Origin: Arthrobacter bussei
GTDB taxonomy: Bacteria; Actinomycetota; Actinomycetes; Actinomycetales; Micrococcaceae
Assembly (NCBI RefSeq): GCF_009377195.2
Contig: NZ_VJXX01000001.1
Coordinates: forward strand, 1,302,001-1,366,000
Reading direction: 5' to 3'
DNA length: 64,000 nt
A program made the position numbers and the translations under genes. Shown piece after piece: positions 23,867 through 32,153 of this stretch; the stretch's first letter is position 1; each line of letters opens with the position of its first letter. The notes beneath the pieces were generated by a model. That model worked only from the letters and a program-made list of their open reading frames with translations, was not told where the DNA came from and did no database searches.

Positions 23867-24529
23867 CTACGGCCAGAGCAACTCGCGCCGCCAGCCCTCC
23901 CCGAAGCGGGTGTAGAGCAGCCGGGCATGGCGACGCTCCTGGTCTGCCTGCCAGAACTCGACGGCGTCAGGTGCCACGGTGAACACTGTCCAGGTGGTGG
24001 ACGCGAGTCCTTCGGTCGCCTCGATGCGCTCCACCTGGCTCTCGACGGCGGCGTCCAGCTCCGCCCTGTCCTGCAGGGGTGAGCTCTGGCTGCCGGCCAG
24101 CACCAGCGCACGGGCCACGGGGTGGCGGCGCTGGAAGTCCGCGTCGTTCTCCTCCGTGGTGCCCGTGGACACTCCGCCCCGGATGCGCACCTGGCGGCCT
24201 GCCGCGGGCCAGAAGAAGGTGAGGGCAGCCTTCGGGGTGGCCGTGAGCTGGCGGCCCTTGGGGCTGTCCTTGCTCGAGGCGACCTGGAACCCGTCCTCCG
24301 TCAGGTCCTTGAGGATCACCACGCGGGCGTCCGGCGCGCCGTCCTCGTCGACGGTGGCGAGATGGACCGCGTGGGGCGCTGCGACATCGTCCGCCACCGC
24401 CGTGCGCAGCCAGTCGAGGAAGAGGTCGAGCGGCGAGGCGGGCGCCGCGACCGGGTCGAAGGGCGGCATCTCGTCGGGGAACACGGGAACGCCACGGACG
24501 ATATCGCGGATGGGACCTGGATCGCTCAT
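23867..24529 (-). CDS. pdxH: pyridoxamine 5'-phosphate oxidase family protein (PdxH-like)
   Basis: A 220-residue FMN-dependent split-barrel oxidase. HLATVDEDGAPDARVVILKD (about 56-76) and SSKDSPKGRQL are the FMN-phosphate-binding segments; VRIRGGVS and AVEFWQADQERRHARLLYTR form the C-terminal substrate part. PdxH makes pyridoxal phosphate from pyridoxine/pyridoxamine phosphate. The closely related PhzG-type oxidases are the alternative, as the C-terminus ends RELLWP rather than the enteric RLSP. TAGGCT six bases before the ATG suggests a leaderless start. Confidence 0.85.
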   Translation of the reverse strand: MSDPGPIRDIVRGVPVFPDEMPPFDPVAAPASPLDLFLDWLRTAVADDVAAPHAVHLATVDEDGAPDARVVILKDLTEDGFQVASSKDSPKGRQLTATPKAALTFFWPAAGRQVRIRGGVSTGTTEENDADFQRRHPVARALVLAGSQSSPLQDRAELDAAVESQVERIEATEGLASTTWTVFTVAPDAVEFWQADQERRHARLLYTRFGEGWRRELLWP

Positions 24530-24695
24530 GCCGCCAGCCTAGACCCGGGCCTGACGTTCCGGCGCGGCACCGACGGCAGGCGGCCGGCGGTGCCGGCAGA
24601 GGGCGCCCTAGCAGGACCGGCGCCGGATGCACACACCGCGCCTGCAGCTCCCTCAGCCCGGTGCCCCTGCCGGGCAGGGCGCATAGAGTCAGGGG

Positions 24696-25487
24696 ATGCC
24701 AGCCCATCAGGACCAGTACGTCGGCCCCCGCGACCTCACCCGATGGCCCACCCCCGTCGGCCGTTTCCTCGTGCGGTGCGTCCGTCCCCTCGCACGCAGG
24801 CTGGGCCCGCACGCCGCCCTGCTCCTGCTCATCGCCGTCGGCGGCGGGATCGCGGCGCTGCTGACGGCGGCGTCGGCGGAGGTGTACGAGTCGGTCGTCG
24901 AGTCGGACGGCGTCGCGGCACTCGACCGGCCCGCCCTGGACCTCGCCGTCTCGCTCCGCCAGGACCGGCTCGACGCCTTCATCACGGGATACACGAACAT
25001 CGGTGGCCCCATCGGCATGCCGATCCTCGCCCTCGCCGTGATGGTGCTGCTCGCTGTCAGTCGCCGCTCGTGGACTCCCGTGATCCTGATCCCGGCCGCC
25101 GCCTTCGGCTCCCTGCTGATGACCGTCGCGGGCAAGGACGCCATCGGGCGCCTCCGCCCGCCCATGGATCTCGCCGTCCCGCCCTACGAGTCCTCACCCT
25201 CGTTCCCCAGCGGGCACTCGCTCAACGCGCTCGTGATCGCCGGGATCGTCGCCTACCTCCTCGTGCTCCGGCAGCACCGCAAGCGCACCCGGGCCCTGAC
25301 CGTCATACTCGCCGTCCTCTTCGCGGTCACCATGGGCCTCAGCCGCGTGTTCCTCGGCCACCACTGGCTGACGGACGTGCTCGTCGCGTGGACGCTCGGG
25401 ATCGCCTGGCTGGCGGTCGTGATCACCGCCCACCGGCTCTTCCTGACTTTCCGGCTGCACCGTGCGGCACTCCGTGACGCCGCCTGA
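24696..25487 (+). CDS. PAP2 family phosphatase
   Basis: A 263-residue membrane phosphatase with six hydrophobic segments. The three PAP2 motifs are all present: KDAIGRLRP (about 147-155), SPSFPSGHSLNA (about 166-177) and SRVFLGHHWLTDVL (about 212-225), giving the catalytic His pair and Arg. Enzymes of this class dephosphorylate undecaprenyl pyrophosphate or phosphatidic acid at the outer membrane face. TAGAGT lies six bases before the ATG. The TetR gene downstream overlaps its last 26 bases in another frame. Confidence 0.92.
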   Translation: MPAHQDQYVGPRDLTRWPTPVGRFLVRCVRPLARRLGPHAALLLLIAVGGGIAALLTAASAEVYESVVESDGVAALDRPALDLAVSLRQDRLDAFITGYTNIGGPIGMPILALAVMVLLAVSRRSWTPVILIPAAAFGSLLMTVAGKDAIGRLRPPMDLAVPPYESSPSFPSGHSLNALVIAGIVAYLLVLRQHRKRTRALTVILAVLFAVTMGLSRVFLGHHWLTDVLVAWTLGIAWLAVVITAHRLFLTFRLHRAALRDAA

Positions 25488-26196
25488 CACCGGTGCGCGG
25501 TCAGGTCTCCCCGTGGGTCGGGCGACGACGTCCGGGGCGGACGCCGTCGTCCGGCCGCTCCGGCGCGATGCCCGCCGGAACCGCGAGGTGGTCCTCCGCG
25601 CCGCCCGACGCATGTTCGCCGAGCACGGCACCGAGTGCAGCTTCGAGGACATCGCCCGGGAAGCCGGCGTCGGTGTCGGCACCGTGTACCGGCGCTTCCC
25701 GGACCGCCGCACGCTGATCGAGGCGCTCCTCGAGGAGCGCAGGGTGGATGTCGACCGCGCCGCGACGGAAGCCCTCGCCCTCAAGGACCCCCGGGCCGCG
25801 GTCTCGGCCTTCGTGGGTTCCGTGGCCCGCATGCAGGTCGAGGACAGGGGCCTGCGTGACCTGCTCGACGACCACGGTTTCGTGTCCGCCGGGGTCGCAC
25901 TGCTGCGCGAGCGGCTCTCCCCCACCGCGGAGGAGCTCGCGTCTCGGGTGCGGAATGACGGCGCGGCCCGCCCCGACCTGACCGGAGCGGACCTCCTGGT
26001 CCTGATCCGCATGCTCGGTTCCCTGACGCGCGAGCAGGCCGACGCACCGACGCGGACCGGTGCGCCACAGCCGATGGACGCACCGGAGGAGCGCGACGCT
26101 CCCGACAGCGGATCGAACGGCAGCATGTCGACAGGCTTCGACCGCTACCTCGGGATCCTGCTCGACGGCCTGCGCTGCGCCCCGATCAACAGGTAA
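25462..26196 (+). CDS. TetR/AcrR family regulator
   Basis: A repressor of up to 244 residues. The DNA-binding region is FEDIAREAGVGVGTVYRRFPDRRTLIEALL (about 61-90), with a typical divergent ligand-binding C-terminal domain. The C-terminus has a Pro/Glu/Asp-rich insertion (about 195-222) before the last helix. The start is uncertain: GTG at 25462 overlaps the PAP2 gene, and in-frame GTGs at 25474 and 25513 are alternatives without good ribosome sites. It precedes two amino acid permease genes on the same strand and may control the first of them. Confidence 0.83.
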   Translation: MRHSVTPPDTGARSGLPVGRATTSGADAVVRPLRRDARRNREVVLRAARRMFAEHGTECSFEDIAREAGVGVGTVYRRFPDRRTLIEALLEERRVDVDRAATEALALKDPRAAVSAFVGSVARMQVEDRGLRDLLDDHGFVSAGVALLRERLSPTAEELASRVRNDGAARPDLTGADLLVLIRMLGSLTREQADAPTRTGAPQPMDAPEERDAPDSGSNGSMSTGFDRYLGILLDGLRCAPINR

Positions 26197-26298
26197 GGAG
26201 AACCGACGGATCATCTTCGGTTCTCCTGACTTCCCCCGAAGCATCGACCGCCCCATACTTGCTGGGTGCACGAAGCACCACCCACCTACGGACGGACG

Positions 26299-27762
26299 AT
26301 GATGTCGGAGCATGCAGGCGCACGGGGATCGCAGTCGGTACTGCGGCGGAAACCCATCGACAACGTCGAGGACGAGACCGGCCGTACCGGCCTCTTCAAG
26401 AGCCTGGGGCTGTGGCAGCTGACGGCGATCGGCGTCGGTGGCATCATCGGCGTCGGGATCTTCACCCTCGCCGGACTCGTCGCCAACGGGGGCGAGGACG
26501 GGACCGCCGTCGGGCCCGCCGTCCTCATCTCCTTCCTGGTCGCCGGCCTGGCCAGCGCCGCCGCCGCCCTGTCCTACGCCGAATTCGCCGGGATGATCCC
26601 CCGGGCGGGCTCTGCATACACGTACGGATACGTGGCCCTCGGTGAGATCATCGGCTGGTTCATCGGTTGGGACCTCCTCCTCGAGTACATCGCGATCGTG
26701 GCGGTCGTCGCGATCGGCATCTCCGGCTACTTCACGGAGTTCATGTCCGGCATCGGCGTCACCGTCCCCACCTGGATGCAGGGCACGCCCGACACCATCG
26801 AGGGCGGTCTGATCAACCTCCCCGCGATCGTGGTCTGCCTGCTCATCACGTTCATCCTCAGTCGTGGCACCAAGACGTTCGGCCGGTTCGAGCTCGTGGC
26901 CGTGGGCCTGAAGATCCTCCTCATCCTCGGGATCGTGGGGCTCGGGTTCTTCTACGTGGACGCGGAGAACTACTCCCCGTTCCTGCCCTCGGGCTTCGGC
27001 GCCGTGTTCACCGGCGCAGCCACCGTCTTCTTCGCCGTCTTCGGCTACGACGCCATGAGCACCGCCGCCGAGGAGGCGACCGACGGCAAGAAGCACATGC
27101 CGAAGGCCATCCTCCTGTCACTGCTGATCGCGATGGTGCTGTACGTCCTCGCGACGCTGGTGCTCACCGGCATGCAGAACTACGAGGACATCAGCCCCAC
27201 GGCCGGGTTCGCCTCCGCCTTCCAGTCCGTGGGCCTGCCCGTCGTCGCGACGGTCATCTCCGCCTTCGCCGTGATCTCGATCCTCACCGTCATGCTCACC
27301 TTCCTGCTCGGCGTCACCCGCGTCTGGTTCTCCATGAGCCGTGACGGGCTGCTGCCGGCCTGGTTCTCGACGACGGACCTCAACGGGACCCCGCAGCGCG
27401 TGACCTGGATCGCCGGTATCGCCTCGGCGCTGCTCGCCGGTGTCTTCCCCATCCGGGCCGTCGCGGACCTCACCAACATCGGCATCCTCGCAGCCTTCGT
27501 CGTCGTGTGCGTCGCCGTGATCGTCCTGCGCCGCACGCGGCCCGAGGTGCCCCGCACCTTCAAGCTGCCCCTCATGCCGATCGTCCCGGCGTTCGGTGTC
27601 CTGGCGTCGCTCTTCCTCATGCTCCAGCTGCACTGGGAGACGTGGGTGCGCTTCGGTGTCTGGCTGCTGATCGGCCTGGCCGTGTACTTCTTCTACGGGC
27701 GCCGCAACTCGCTGATGAATCCGGACAGCCCCCGCCACGCCCTCCTCCGGCGCGACTCCTAG
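26299..27762 (+). CDS. amino acid permease (APC superfamily, CAT-like) 1
   Basis: A 487-residue permease with about twelve hydrophobic segments. IGVGGIIGVGIFTLAGL is the TM1 glycine motif; FFAVFGYDAMSTAAEEATDGKKHMPKAI covers TM6 and the following loop, typical of the cationic amino acid transporter branch. The 110-residue C-terminal half ends with VYFFYGRRNS. I selected the ATG at 26299 over an upstream GTG at 26266 because it removes a non-conserved extension. The gene is followed 138 bases later by a second permease of the same family. Confidence 0.87.
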   Translation: MMSEHAGARGSQSVLRRKPIDNVEDETGRTGLFKSLGLWQLTAIGVGGIIGVGIFTLAGLVANGGEDGTAVGPAVLISFLVAGLASAAAALSYAEFAGMIPRAGSAYTYGYVALGEIIGWFIGWDLLLEYIAIVAVVAIGISGYFTEFMSGIGVTVPTWMQGTPDTIEGGLINLPAIVVCLLITFILSRGTKTFGRFELVAVGLKILLILGIVGLGFFYVDAENYSPFLPSGFGAVFTGAATVFFAVFGYDAMSTAAEEATDGKKHMPKAILLSLLIAMVLYVLATLVLTGMQNYEDISPTAGFASAFQSVGLPVVATVISAFAVISILTVMLTFLLGVTRVWFSMSRDGLLPAWFSTTDLNGTPQRVTWIAGIASALLAGVFPIRAVADLTNIGILAAFVVVCVAVIVLRRTRPEVPRTFKLPLMPIVPAFGVLASLFLMLQLHWETWVRFGVWLLIGLAVYFFYGRRNSLMNPDSPRHALLRRDS

Positions 27763-27900
27763 GGTCCGGCCCGCCGTCGGTCCCAGTCCGCCGCGCGTCA
27801 CGATGTGCGGCGGACGGGCCGGCCCTCCTATCCTCGACGGGGACCTCCGCCATGCGGCGGGTTCCTCCTCCACGCCCTACCCTGCGAAGGACCAGCACCC

Positions 27901-29382
27901 ATGGACCTGTTCCGGACGAAGTCGATCGAACAGTCGATCAAGGACTCCGATGAGAAGGGGCACGGCCTGAAACGCTCCCTGACCACCTGGGACCTGATGA
28001 TCATGGGCGTGGCCGTCGCCGTCGGCGCCGGGATCTTCTCGGTCGGGGCCCAGGCCGCGGCGTTCAACGCCGGCCCCGCCGTCACCATCTCCTTCGTCCT
28101 TGCAGCGATCACCTGCGCCCTGGCGATCATGTGCTACGCCGAGTTCGCGACGGCGCTGCCGGTCGCGGGAAGCGCCTACGTCTTCACGTACGCCACCATG
28201 GGGGAACTGCTGGCCTGGATCATCGGATGGAACCTCATCCTCGAACTGCTCATGGCGGCTGCCGTCATCGCGAAGTTCTGGGGCGTCTACCTCTCGGACC
28301 TCTTCAGCGTGCTGGACCTGGACATCCCCTCCGACATCAGTCTGCTGGGCCTGAACCTCACGTGGGGACCGCTGCTGATCGTCGCGATCTTCACCGCCGT
28401 GCTGATCTACGGGACCAAGCTCTCCGCCCGCGTCAACAGCGTCTTCACCGTCATCAAGATCGGCATCGTCCTGTTCGTGATCGTGGTCGGCTTCTTCTAC
28501 GTGAGCCCCGAGAACTACACGCCCTTCGTTCCCGCGTCCGAGCCCGCCGCCGAGGGCGGCACGGGCTGGGCGGACCAGCCCTTCCTCTCCTTCCTCAGCG
28601 GCGCCTCACCGGCGGCCTTCGGCTTCACGGGCATCATCTCCGGAGCGGCCCTCGTCTTCTTCGCCTTCATCGGGTTCGACGTCGTCGCCACCTCCGCGGA
28701 GGAGGTCAAGAACCCGAGCCGCACGCTCCCCCGCGGTATCTTCGCCGGCCTGGCCGTCGTCAGCGTCCTCTACATCCTCGTCACCCTCGTGGTCACGGGC
28801 ATGGTGCCCTACACGGAGCTCGGCGCTTCCGGAGCGCCCTCGCTCGCCACCGCCTTCCAGCTCGTGGGTGCCGACTGGGCCGCCGGTGTCATCTCCCTCG
28901 GCAGCCTGATCGGCCTGACCACCGTGATCATGGTGCTGCTCATGGGCCTGGCCCGCGTCATCTTCGCCCTCAGTCGCGACGGACTGCTGCCCCGGGGCCT
29001 CAGCCGGACATCGGACAAGCACGCGACGCCCGCCCGGACGCAGATCCTGTGCGGCGTCGTCGTCGGCCTCCTCGCCGGTTTCACGCAGGTGGAGGTGCTG
29101 GCCGAGATGATCAACATCGGCACCCTGTCAGCCTTCATCACGGTGAGCCTCGGCATCATCGTGCTGCGCCGGAAGCGTCCCGATCTGACCCCCGCCTTCC
29201 GGGTCCCCTTCGGCTCGGTCATCCCGATCGCCTCGGCCGCCCTGTGCCTGTACCTCATGTTCAACCTGGCCACCGTCACCTGGCTGTTCTTCGCTGTATG
29301 GCTGATCATCGGCTTCGGTGTGTACTTCGCCTACGGGTACCGCCACTCCCGCCTCCGCGCGCGTGGACCGGTCGACGCCTGA
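27901..29382 (+). CDS. amino acid permease (APC superfamily, CAT-like) 2
   Basis: A 493-residue permease of the same group as the preceding gene: MGVAVAVGAGIFSVGAQ (TM1), FTYATMGELLAWIIGWNLILE, and FFAFIGFDVVATSAEEVKNPSRTLPRGI (TM6 region). The N-terminus MDLFRTKSIEQSIKDSDE is characteristic of actinobacterial CAT-like permeases. The frame extends upstream to a GTG at 27805, but the ATG at 27901 matches family starts. Two tandem, clearly diverged copies suggest different substrates rather than a recent duplication. Confidence 0.88.
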   Translation: MDLFRTKSIEQSIKDSDEKGHGLKRSLTTWDLMIMGVAVAVGAGIFSVGAQAAAFNAGPAVTISFVLAAITCALAIMCYAEFATALPVAGSAYVFTYATMGELLAWIIGWNLILELLMAAAVIAKFWGVYLSDLFSVLDLDIPSDISLLGLNLTWGPLLIVAIFTAVLIYGTKLSARVNSVFTVIKIGIVLFVIVVGFFYVSPENYTPFVPASEPAAEGGTGWADQPFLSFLSGASPAAFGFTGIISGAALVFFAFIGFDVVATSAEEVKNPSRTLPRGIFAGLAVVSVLYILVTLVVTGMVPYTELGASGAPSLATAFQLVGADWAAGVISLGSLIGLTTVIMVLLMGLARVIFALSRDGLLPRGLSRTSDKHATPARTQILCGVVVGLLAGFTQVEVLAEMINIGTLSAFITVSLGIIVLRRKRPDLTPAFRVPFGSVIPIASAALCLYLMFNLATVTWLFFAVWLIIGFGVYFAYGYRHSRLRARGPVDA

Positions 29383-29482
29383 CGCCGTTCCCGGCCGTGC
29401 GTGCGGAGCGGCGCTCCGCACGGGATGATGGTGACCCAGGGGCCGCCGTTCCGCGTCCCACCGTTCGATCAGGAGAAGCGCC

Positions 29483-29944
29483 ATGTCACACGATCCCTAT
29501 CCCGGTGAGCGCCCCCCGGCGGGACGGCCCGAGAACCCGTACGACGACGCCGCCGGCCGCAGCGACCAGCGGCAGGGCACGGCGCCCTACCAGTCCGTCC
29601 CGCCCCACCACCAGCCCTACCAGCAGCCCTACCAGCAGCCTTTTGCCTCCGGCGGCTACCAGCCCGGCTACTACCAGCCGTCCTCCCAGGCGATGGCGGG
29701 GACGAGTGCTGCCCAGCTGTCCCTCATCTTCGGGATCGTGGGTTTCTTCATGGCCGGCTTCGTCCTCGGGCCGCTCGCCATCTGGCAGGCGTCCAAGGCC
29801 GAGAGCATGGGGGTCCCGGCGACCGCCGGCAAGATCCTCGGCTGGATCGTGACCATCCTCAACGTGCTGGCCATCGTCGGCCTCATCGTGTTCTTCGTCG
29901 TCGTCTTCGCCGGATTCGGCGCATCGGCCGGCTACAGCACCTGA
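29483..29944 (+). CDS. DUF4190-type membrane protein
   Basis: A 153-residue protein. The first 65 residues are Pro/Tyr/Gln/Gly-rich with HQPYQQPYQQPF repeats and are probably disordered. Residues about 75-148 form two hydrophobic segments separated by GPLAIWQASKAESMGVPATAGKILGW, the DUF4190 pattern. GGAGAAGCGCC precedes the ATG. Function unknown; similar proteins are small membrane components in actinobacteria. It converges with the GAF gene four bases away. Confidence 0.8.
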   Translation: MSHDPYPGERPPAGRPENPYDDAAGRSDQRQGTAPYQSVPPHHQPYQQPYQQPFASGGYQPGYYQPSSQAMAGTSAAQLSLIFGIVGFFMAGFVLGPLAIWQASKAESMGVPATAGKILGWIVTILNVLAIVGLIVFFVVVFAGFGASAGYST

Positions 29945-29948
29945 CGCC

Positions 29949-30818
29949 TCAGAGGCAGACCTGCATCTGCGCCTGGGCTGCGTAGACCCGCAGCGCGCGC
30001 TCGTCCTCCCGCGCGAAGTGACGGGGTCTCGTGTCGGCGACGCAGAACGTCCCGATGAGCAGCCCGCCGGGACCGCGGAGGGCATGACCGGCGTAGAAGC
30101 GGATCCCCGGCTCGCTCCTGACGAACCGCAGGTTGCGGAAGCGGTCGTCCTGCCGGGCGTCGGGCACGACGAGGGCACGGGTCGTCCGGATGGTCCGGTT
30201 GCACATCACCTCCTGCCGTGGCAGGTACGCCTCCACCCGACCCGCCGCGGATTTCGTCACGTAACGGTCGTGCGTCAGGAAGCCGATGGCGGCGACGCCC
30301 ACCTGGAAGAACTCACGCGCCCGGCGGGTGATGCGGTCGAACCGCTCCTCGGCGCCGGTCTCAAGGAGCCCCGTGCGCTCGAGCGAGGCGACACGCCTGG
30401 ACTCCTGCGCACCAGGATCCTGCACCGGGACGTCCCCGTGCAGCAGCGCGCCGGCGGACGCCGTCGTCGCGACGGCCGGGTCGAAGTCCATCGAAGGCGG
30501 CAGGGCGACCCCGTCGATGCCGGCTGCCGATCCGGGATCTGCTGCTGAAGCTCCTGCGGGACGGCGGGCACCCTTCGCTCCCTGGCCGCCGCACAGCAGC
30601 CCACCGTCGAACAGCACCTCGCTCACGGCGCGGGACACGATGTCACGCTGAAGCGGGGGGATGAGAGCGGAGCCGCGGAGGTAGTCGAGGACGTGGACGG
30701 GGTCCGCGGTACCACCCATGCCGAAGTAGGCGATCCACACCTCGACCGGGTCGAGACCGACGTCCCTGATGGCCTGCAGGGTGAGGCCCTGCTGGATGTA
30801 TCCGTCGCTGAGCGTCAT
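29949..30818 (-). CDS. GAF domain sensor protein
   Basis: A 289-residue protein. Residues about 1-75 form an N-terminal domain I do not recognise (GYIQQGLTLQAIRDVGLDPVEVWIAYFGMGG). A low-complexity Ala/Gly/Pro linker follows. Residues about 150-285 are a GAF domain: ERFDRITRRAREFFQVGVAAIGFLT, then EVMCNRTIRTTRALVVPDARQDDRFRN and YAGHALRGPGGLLIGTFCVAD, the conserved core of GAF sensors that bind small ligands. No output domain follows, so it probably acts with a partner. The ATG at 30818 follows GGGGGAAG; an upstream GTG-type extension is not conserved-looking. Confidence 0.8.
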   Translation of the reverse strand: MTLSDGYIQQGLTLQAIRDVGLDPVEVWIAYFGMGGTADPVHVLDYLRGSALIPPLQRDIVSRAVSEVLFDGGLLCGGQGAKGARRPAGASAADPGSAAGIDGVALPPSMDFDPAVATTASAGALLHGDVPVQDPGAQESRRVASLERTGLLETGAEERFDRITRRAREFFQVGVAAIGFLTHDRYVTKSAAGRVEAYLPRQEVMCNRTIRTTRALVVPDARQDDRFRNLRFVRSEPGIRFYAGHALRGPGGLLIGTFCVADTRPRHFAREDERALRVYAAQAQMQVCL

Positions 30819-31056
30819 GCGGTACCACTTCCCCCGAGACCGTTGCGCGGCCCGTACACCGTCACCGTACTCCGGCGTCGACGTGTGATCCACCCCGGCC
30901 GGCTTCCCTGATCCCGAGGACACCGATCGTCGTCGGATCCGGATGCAGCGCCGTGTCCTGGCCCTGACGAGGAGGCCACGGCTGGCAGCATCGGCGGGAA
31001 TGCCGGCCGTGCCCCGCAGGTTCTAGGCGGTGCAGGATCAGACGCACCAGGAGGCC

Positions 31057-31941
31057 ATGATGAGCACCACGACCCGGACCGCAGAGCAACGCTGGTCGGA
31101 CTTCCGGACGGCCCGCGACGCCGCCCTCGCCGAGCCGCACGGCTGGCTGACGATCACGTCCTTCCAGTGGTTGGCGGACTCCCCCGGTGCCCTCGAGGGC
31201 GTGCCCGGTACCTGGACGGGCACCGCGACGCATGCTGCGGTCACCGCGGAGAGCGCGGACGGCCTGACGGACCTGACGAGCGGCCGGCCCGTCACCGGCA
31301 CCATCACGGCGACCCTCGGCGACGAGGAGTCCCTCAGTTGGGTGGCCTTCGGTGGCACGGAGGGGCGCCGCGTGGTCGTGGAGCTCGCCCGCCGGGCCGG
31401 GCGCTACGCCGTCCGGACCCGGGACGCCGAGGCACCCACCCTGACGCACTTCACGGGCGTCCCCGTCTTCGGCTACCGGCCGGATCTCGTGGTCGAGGGG
31501 CGCTTCGAACCGTTCACTGCGCCCCGGGAGGAGATGATCGCGACGGCCCATCCGGACGTCCCCGGGAAGCACCGCACCGTCGGCGAGGTGGTGTTCCGGC
31601 TACCCGGCGAGGACGGCGAGTTCCGGCTCCGCGCCTCGCAGGAGGAAGCAGGATCCCTCGCCATCACCTTCCACGACCGGACCAACGGCGCCTCCACGGC
31701 AGCGTGGCGCAAGGTGGTCACGCGCCGGCCGCGCCCGGACGGGACGGTGCTCCTCGACTTCAACCGGACCATCAACTACCCGAGCGCGTTCTCGCCCTTC
31801 GGCACGTGCCCGGCGCCGGTCGCGGGCAACGTCCTGGCCGCGCCGGTCGAAGCCGGCGAGAAGCGCCCGGAAGACAGACGGGACGGCGACCGGACGGCGG
31901 CTCCCAGGATGCGTCGGGTTCAGTCCCGGGTCTCGGGGTAG
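31057..31941 (+). CDS. DUF1684 domain protein
   Basis: A 294-residue protein of the DUF1684 family, soluble and of unknown activity. Residues about 10-60 contain WSDFRTARDAALAEPHGWLTITSFQWL, and the C-terminal half has LDFNRTINYPSAFSPFGTCPAP and VEAGEKRPE, the family end signature. The usual INY-x-PCA-x-T pattern is slightly changed here. The ATG at 31057 (a second ATG follows at 31060) lies after AGGAGGCC. Its last 22 bases overlap the convergent small membrane gene. Confidence 0.8.
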   Translation: MMSTTTRTAEQRWSDFRTARDAALAEPHGWLTITSFQWLADSPGALEGVPGTWTGTATHAAVTAESADGLTDLTSGRPVTGTITATLGDEESLSWVAFGGTEGRRVVVELARRAGRYAVRTRDAEAPTLTHFTGVPVFGYRPDLVVEGRFEPFTAPREEMIATAHPDVPGKHRTVGEVVFRLPGEDGEFRLRASQEEAGSLAITFHDRTNGASTAAWRKVVTRRPRPDGTVLLDFNRTINYPSAFSPFGTCPAPVAGNVLAAPVEAGEKRPEDRRDGDRTAAPRMRRVQSRVSG

Positions 31942-32150
31942 ATGCTCCTGGTCTCGGTGCGGCGGTTGCGGTTCGTGACCCAGTCCGAGGGGTAGATCTT
32001 CGGCAGCACGTTCGCCAGCGCCAGGGAGGCATAGATGACCGTGTTGATCGCCACGAACGCGGCGAGGACGGCGAACAGGCCGGAGTGCAGCACCGTCTCC
32101 GGGAGGAGGATGCCGGTGGGGACGATGGGACCTACTGAGGTACTGAACAT
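31920..32150 (-). CDS. 76-residue membrane partner of glycosyltransferase
   Basis: A small protein with a single hydrophobic helix (LHSGLFAVLAAFVAINTVIYASLALANVLP, about 21-50) and a basic, Tyr/Arg-containing tail (IYPSDWVTNRNRR). Its ATG lies three bases after the stop codon of the GT2 gene, so it is translationally coupled. Small membrane helper proteins accompany several polysaccharide synthases. Here the role is inferred from position only. It overlaps the end of the DUF1684 gene on the other strand. Confidence 0.72.
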   Translation of the reverse strand: MFSTSVGPIVPTGILLPETVLHSGLFAVLAAFVAINTVIYASLALANVLPKIYPSDWVTNRNRRTETRSIYPETRD

Positions 32151-32153
32151 GGC